Source of the DNA: Chloroflexota bacterium
Lineage (GTDB): Bacteria; Chloroflexota; Dehalococcoidia; SM23-28-2; RBG-16-64-32
Assembly (NCBI GenBank): GCA_005880075.1
Contig: VBJT01000139.1
Location: forward strand, 3,107-28,047
Length of the DNA stretch: 24,941 nucleotides
Reading direction: 5' to 3'
A model generated the notes under the pieces. It had not been told where the DNA came from. It saw nothing but the letters and a program-made list of their open reading frames with translations, and searched no databases. Positions 21,634-24,941 of this stretch are shown piece by piece (the stretch's first letter is position 1; the number at the start of each line of letters is the position of its first letter). The position numbers were made by a program, and so were the translations under genes.

Positions 21634-22994
21634 TCCGCCTCCCAAAAAGCGCCGCGTCCTGCCCATCGCGCGAGTAGGTCGCGCACTTCCAGCATCGCCG
21701 TATATGTCGGAATGACATAGAGGGTGCCCCCCTCGAGTGTCGCGTTGAGTGCCCGCTTGAGCGCCTGCGCCGGCTCCGGTTCGACATTTGGCGACGCCCC
21801 CTGCCCATCGATGCCCGCGTACTTGAGGCGCAGCGCCATGTCCCACGCCCGCACGCCCGATACCGTCACCGAGCGCGTCTTGCCTTCGAGCAGCTCGAAG
21901 TCCACGTCCCAGATCCAGGAAACGTCCCGGCCGTCGGCGATGCTGTCGTTCAGAAAGACGGCAAGATCTGCATTCGAGCCGTTGGCTGCGATTGTCCGTA
22001 GCACCTGGTTCAAGCCGGCCGGGTTCTTGGCGAGCATGATCTGAACGCCTCGTCCACCAACATGCATTCGCTCCTGCCGGCCAAACCCGGCCGTGGCGGC
22101 GTTCAGGCCGCGCTGGATCGCCGGCCGGCCGAGATCGAGTGCGGACGCACCGGAAGCGGCGGCGAGAGCATTGTAGGCGTTGTAGAGGCCCGTAAGCGCG
22201 AGGTTCGCCTCCACCAGACCACCGGGCAGCTTTAGTGTGAGCCGAGAACCGTTCGCCTCAGCTTGGAATTCCCCGCAGAAGACATCGGGCTCGGGCCGCG
22301 TGTTGCCGCATTTCGTGCAGCGCCAGTGCCCGAGATGTCCATACATAACGGCCGAATACTCCAGTTCGTTTCCGCAGACCGTGCACCAGCGCGCGTCAGC
22401 GTTCATCCCGTACGTCAGCACTCGCCCCTGAGCGACTACGGCGAGCGCCGCGACAGACGGGTCGTCGATGTTAAGGACGACCGCCGCTTCGGCGGGCAGT
22501 CCAGCCACCGCCGCTCGCCAGACCGCCGCGACGGTCTCGACCTCACCGTAGCGGTCGAGCTGATCGCGAAAGAGGTTCGTAAAGACGACCGCCCGGGGAT
22601 AGACAGCCTCGGCCACGAGCGGAAGGGTCGCTTCATCGACCTCGAAGATGCCGAGGCGCCGTTCGGCCGATGCAATTTCGCCCGACCAGCCTGCGGCGTC
22701 GACGAGCGCGGCAGCGATGCCGCGCATCATATTGGAGCCCGCCCGGTTAGCCACCGGCTTGAGACCGGCTTCCTTCGCAATGCCCCGCAGTAGCCGGGCC
22801 GTCGTCGTCTTGCCGTTGGTCCCAGTGATGATTACGGACCCCTCGCTCAGTTGACCGCTGAGATCCCGAATAACATCAGGGTCGATGCGCTGGGCGACGA
22901 GCCCCGGAAGGGCAGTGCCGCCACCGAGGCGGAAGCGGCGGGAAACGGCGGCGGTCGCCTTCCCCGCGGCAACGGCGGCGGTGCGCTGTATCAC
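21630..22994 (-). CDS. murT: Lipid II isoglutaminyl synthase subunit MurT
   Basis: This Mur-ligase-type enzyme activates the D-Glu carboxylate of lipid II with ATP. It has the P-loop GTNGKTTT (58-65), FEVDEATLP and NLFRDQLDRYGE of the Mur central domain, and a zinc ribbon inserted in it (Cys204-x2-Cys207, Cys226-x2-Cys229), followed by the MurT C-terminal domain with the conserved KNPAGLNQVL and LNDSIADGRDVSWIWDVDFE. Length (454 aa) is normal. The start is GTG 22994, only six bases after a TACAAT box, so the mRNA is probably leaderless. It heads the envelope series and is coupled to gatD. Confidence 0.94.
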   Translation of the reverse strand: MIQRTAAVAAGKATAAVSRRFRLGGGTALPGLVAQRIDPDVIRDLSGQLSEGSVIITGTNGKTTTARLLRGIAKEAGLKPVANRAGSNMMRGIAAALVDAAGWSGEIASAERRLGIFEVDEATLPLVAEAVYPRAVVFTNLFRDQLDRYGEVETVAAVWRAAVAGLPAEAAVVLNIDDPSVAALAVVAQGRVLTYGMNADARWCTVCGNELEYSAVMYGHLGHWRCTKCGNTRPEPDVFCGEFQAEANGSRLTLKLPGGLVEANLALTGLYNAYNALAAASGASALDLGRPAIQRGLNAATAGFGRQERMHVGGRGVQIMLAKNPAGLNQVLRTIAANGSNADLAVFLNDSIADGRDVSWIWDVDFELLEGKTRSVTVSGVRAWDMALRLKYAGIDGQGASPNVEPEPAQALKRALNATLEGGTLYVIPTYTAMLEVRDLLARWAGRGAFWEAE

Positions 22995-23000
22995 GGGTCT

Positions 23001-23006
23001 ATTGTA
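23001..23006 (-). promoter_or_regulatory. -10 box (TACAAT) directly before murT
   Basis: TACAAT lies six bases before the GTG, so transcription would begin at or very near the start codon. No good -35 box is seen 16-18 bases upstream. Confidence 0.45.
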
Positions 23007-23027
23007 GAAGCACCCAGCGGTTAACGC

Positions 23028-23086
23028 CTGTCATTCCGAGCTCGCGGGGCAGGGCCGAGCGGGACGGGGTGGAAGCGAGGAATCTC
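23028..23086. repeat. Interspersed repeat of the TCATTCCGAG...CGAGGAATCTC type
   Basis: TGTCATTCCGAG at the left and GCGAGGAATCTC at the right bracket a GC-rich centre. This pair is a common intergenic repeat pattern in bacteria (often read as GAGATTCCTCGC...CGGAATGACA). It fills most of the space between the divergent murT and Eis-like promoters. Confidence 0.75.
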
Positions 23087-23139
23087 AGCAACTGCTTAAC
23101 AGCGATACGTTGGAGGTAAGGGGGGTATCAGAACGTCCT

Positions 23140-23168
23140 TTGACAGGCGGCTAGCCAGCTACGACAAT
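23140..23168 (+). promoter_or_regulatory. Promoter of the Eis-like acetyltransferase gene
   Basis: A perfect TTGACA (23140-23145) and GACAAT (23163-23168) are separated by 17 bases. The ATG follows at 23182 with no Shine-Dalgarno, so the leader would be only about 6-8 bases. Confidence 0.7.
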
Positions 23169-23181
23169 CATCTCGTTCGCC

Positions 23182-24408
23182 ATGACTCTTGAGTACCGCC
23201 CCCTCGTACACGATGACTTAGAGCAGGCCGTAATCGTCGAATCGACCGCCTTCTACAATAAGCCGACGCCGGACCGCCTCGATCAGCTTCGCGAGTTCTT
23301 CCCGCCTGACTGGACCGTCGGCGCGTTCGTCGACGGGCGGCTGGTCGCCGACGTTCGCACGATCCCGATGGCGCGTCGTATCAACGGCAGCGCGACGCCA
23401 TTCGGCGCGATCGGGCCCGTCGCCTGCCTTTCCGCGTACCGCCGCCAGGGCCATGTCGGCAGGCTCCTCCGGCTCGCGCTCGAGCGCATGCGAGAGCAAG
23501 GCATCGCGCTGTCCGGACTGTTCACTCCGCACGACGCGCTCTACGCCCGCTTCGGCTGGGAGCGTTCAGAGGCGCGGAAGCAGTACTACCTGCGTCCCTC
23601 AGACATTCGAATGCGGGTCAAGGGAGCGCCCGGGACTATCGAGACTGTAGAGCAGGACGATTGGGCGCGCCTCGATGCGATCTATCGCAAGTGGGCGGCT
23701 CCACGCAACGGCCCGCTCCATCGGGTCGAGCCGTGGTGGCGGCAGAACGTCCTGCGACACTATGACGAGACGACGGCGGGGCTCGGGGACAACGACGCTT
23801 TCGTCTGGAAAAACGCAAACGGCGACGATGAAGGCTACGTCAGCTACTACTCGCGAGCGATGCCCCGGACAGATCGCTACGCGCCGTGGGAGGTCCTCGT
23901 TCGCGACTTCGTCTCGCTCTCGGGCGACGCCTACCTCGGCCTCTGGCAGCATCTTCTCGCGCACGACATCGCCACGCGACTCGCCGTCCACATGCCGGTG
24001 GACGACCCCTTCGCTGACCTGGTCGAGGACCCGCGCAAGATCGAACTGCCGCGCGCCGAAGGACCGATGATCCGCGTCGTCGATGTCGAACGCGCGTTAT
24101 CCCGGCGTCCCTTCGTGGGCAGCCGCCCCGTCTCCTTCACGATGCGCGTCACGGACCCGTCCGCCCCGTGGAACGAGGTCTTCTGGCGCATCGACGCGGG
24201 CGAGGGTCAAGTCCAGGTCGAGCGGAAAGACGGCGACGCGGACGTCGAGCTAGCCGCCGGCACGCTCGCGCCGCTATACACCGGCTTCCTGCGCCCGGAT
24301 GTGGCAGCGGGCGTCGGCCTGCTGAAGGTCAACCGCCCCGAAGCGCTCGAAGACATGCGCGAGGCGTTCGCGGTTACCCGCCCGCCCTACAGCAACGACT
24401 GGTACTAG
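23182..24408 (+). CDS. Eis-family GNAT acetyltransferase with SCP2-like C-terminal domain
   Basis: The 408-residue protein has the Eis architecture: an N-terminal GNAT domain with the acetyl-CoA loop YRRQGHVGRLL (about 87-97), a second degenerate GNAT domain, and a sterol-carrier-like C-terminal domain (from about 300). It ends TRPPYSNDWY; in M. tuberculosis Eis the C-terminal carboxylate acts in catalysis, and the same kind of ending is kept here. Eis enzymes acetylate amines such as aminoglycosides or protein lysines; the natural substrate here is unknown. The start ATG 23182 gives the family N-terminus TLEYRPLVHDDLEQ. It is monocistronic and converges on the PEP mutase-family gene. Confidence 0.9.
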   Translation: MTLEYRPLVHDDLEQAVIVESTAFYNKPTPDRLDQLREFFPPDWTVGAFVDGRLVADVRTIPMARRINGSATPFGAIGPVACLSAYRRQGHVGRLLRLALERMREQGIALSGLFTPHDALYARFGWERSEARKQYYLRPSDIRMRVKGAPGTIETVEQDDWARLDAIYRKWAAPRNGPLHRVEPWWRQNVLRHYDETTAGLGDNDAFVWKNANGDDEGYVSYYSRAMPRTDRYAPWEVLVRDFVSLSGDAYLGLWQHLLAHDIATRLAVHMPVDDPFADLVEDPRKIELPRAEGPMIRVVDVERALSRRPFVGSRPVSFTMRVTDPSAPWNEVFWRIDAGEGQVQVERKDGDADVELAAGTLAPLYTGFLRPDVAAGVGLLKVNRPEALEDMREAFAVTRPPYSNDWY

Positions 24409-24420
24409 AAGCGTCCCGTA

Positions 24421-24510
24421 GGGGCGAGGCCTCCAAAACAACATTCGCCCACGAAAGCCACCGCTATTCGGACGGTAGTTGCTCTTGGAAGATGCTCCGT
24501 GCCTCGCCCC
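24421..24510. repeat. Inverted repeat GGGGCGAGGC ... GCCTCGCCCC between convergent genes
   Basis: Perfect 10-base arms (24421-24430 and 24501-24510) lie 70 bases apart between the stops of two convergent genes. The inner left side, CCTCCAAAACAACATTCGCC, resembles the palindromic stretch before sat. It may be a mobile repeat remnant and may also act as a bidirectional terminator, though no T-runs are seen. Confidence 0.6.
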
Positions 24511-24521
24511 GGCGTTCCGGA

Positions 24522-24941
24522 TCAGGTGACTCTCTGATGCCTCGCCTCTACATTCGCGCCGCGCAGCATCTCCTGTAGCTCCCGGCTCGTCATCGCCTTC
24601 CGCATCGCGGCGTCGCCGTCTGCCTCGCGAATGCCTTCCGCGAAGCGCTTGAGCGCGGCGAGGGCGACCCGCTGGAAGGCCGAGCCGTAGCTGACCCGCG
24701 CGACGCCCATCTCCTGCAGCTCTGCGACCGAAGGCGTGTCCGCCACCGCGAACGCGCTGTCCGGTGCGGCCACTTCCTTCACGAGCGTGGCCAGCGTATC
24801 CCGGTCCGAGACGCCGAGGTAGAAGATGCAGTCGCCGCCTGCCTCGGCGTCGGCGTTGCCACGCTTGATCGCCTCGGCGAGCGCGCCCTTCGCGTCGTCG
24901 CGCATGACCGCGAAGGCGTCGACGCGGGCGTTAAGAAAGAA
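24522..24941 (-). CDS. Isocitrate lyase/PEP mutase family protein, 5' end outside window
   Basis: About 139 C-terminal residues are visible, running to the right edge (FFLNARVDAFAVM at the edge). The pattern NARVDAF, then AIKRGNADAEAGGDCIFYLGVSD, then LQEMGVARVSYGSAFQRVALAALKRFAEGI, matches the second half of the barrel in the ICL/PEPM superfamily (carboxyvinyl-carboxyphosphonate mutase or methylisocitrate lyase-like). The catalytic loop lies outside, so the reaction cannot be assigned. It ends facing the Eis-like gene. Confidence 0.85.
   Translation of the reverse strand, partial: FFLNARVDAFAVMRDDAKGALAEAIKRGNADAEAGGDCIFYLGVSDRDTLATLVKEVAAPDSAFAVADTPSVAELQEMGVARVSYGSAFQRVALAALKRFAEGIREADGDAAMRKAMTSRELQEMLRGANVEARHQRVT

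Noticed and set aside
21634..21846. Extended N-terminus for gatD
   Set aside because: The extra residues are a shadow of the murT 3' end; GTG 21633 has GGGAGG and GTGA overlap and begins the conserved domain.
1..24941. CRISPR array or tRNA genes
   Set aside because: No regularly spaced direct repeats and no tRNA cloverleaf with a T-loop motif were seen.

Overview
This window most likely comes from a GC-rich bacterium of the Chloroflexota (Dehalococcoidia-like). That placement is an inference, not a measurement: it rests on a MurT/GatD pair, an Eis-like acetyltransferase, a Mycobacterium-like CysM/CysO/Mec gene set, System II cytochrome c genes, and E. coli-like -35/-10 promoters, some directly at start codons. 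Nearly everything lies on the minus strand.

Layout, left to right. (1) 1-1306: an amidase of the amidase-signature family (cut by the left edge), preceded by a small AtzG/GatC-like gene. (2) 1454-2041: a plus-strand Yip1-type membrane protein. (3) 2043-6867 (minus): Rrf2 regulator, CysK, a CysO-like carrier fused to a MoeB-type E1 enzyme, a stand-alone CysO/MoaD carrier, CysM and a JAMM (M67, Mec-like) peptidase. A RAYT transposase with its own REP hairpins sits between the carrier and cysM. (4) 6941-12051 (minus): sulfite reductase, APS reductase, ATP sulfurylase and a Na/Pi-type permease, behind a near-consensus promoter. (5) 12140-15700 (minus): a SAM-I riboswitch with terminator, then threonine synthase-like enzyme, NIL-domain protein, a CysO-like domain fused to an AhpD-like domain, a GNAT, and a decayed DinB-like gene. 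(6) 15728-16081: a winged-helix regulator, then about 300 bases without a gene. (7) 16400-22994 (minus): MurT, GatD, HMA metal chaperone, LysM/M23 lipoprotein, TlpA-like thioredoxin, ResB and Lgt, a tightly packed envelope and cytochrome c maturation run. (8) 23182-24408: Eis-like acetyltransferase (plus), convergent with the 3' part of an isocitrate lyase/PEP mutase family gene cut by the right edge.

How it works together: regions 3 to 5 look like one sulfur-assimilation island. Sulfate would be imported, activated to APS, reduced to sulfite and then sulfide. A MoeB-type enzyme would load the sulfur onto a CysO-like protein as a C-terminal thiocarboxylate. CysM would transfer it to an O-activated serine, and the JAMM peptidase would free cysteine from the carrier. 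The most striking point is that all three CysO-like carriers have residues after the Gly-Gly that must be free for loading: GGA at one C-terminus, GGQ inside the E1 fusion and GGA inside the AhpD fusion. The JAMM peptidase may therefore be needed to mature the carriers as well as to release the product. The SAM riboswitch in front of the thrC-NIL-CysO::AhpD genes suggests that this branch serves methionine/homocysteine synthesis rather than threonine.
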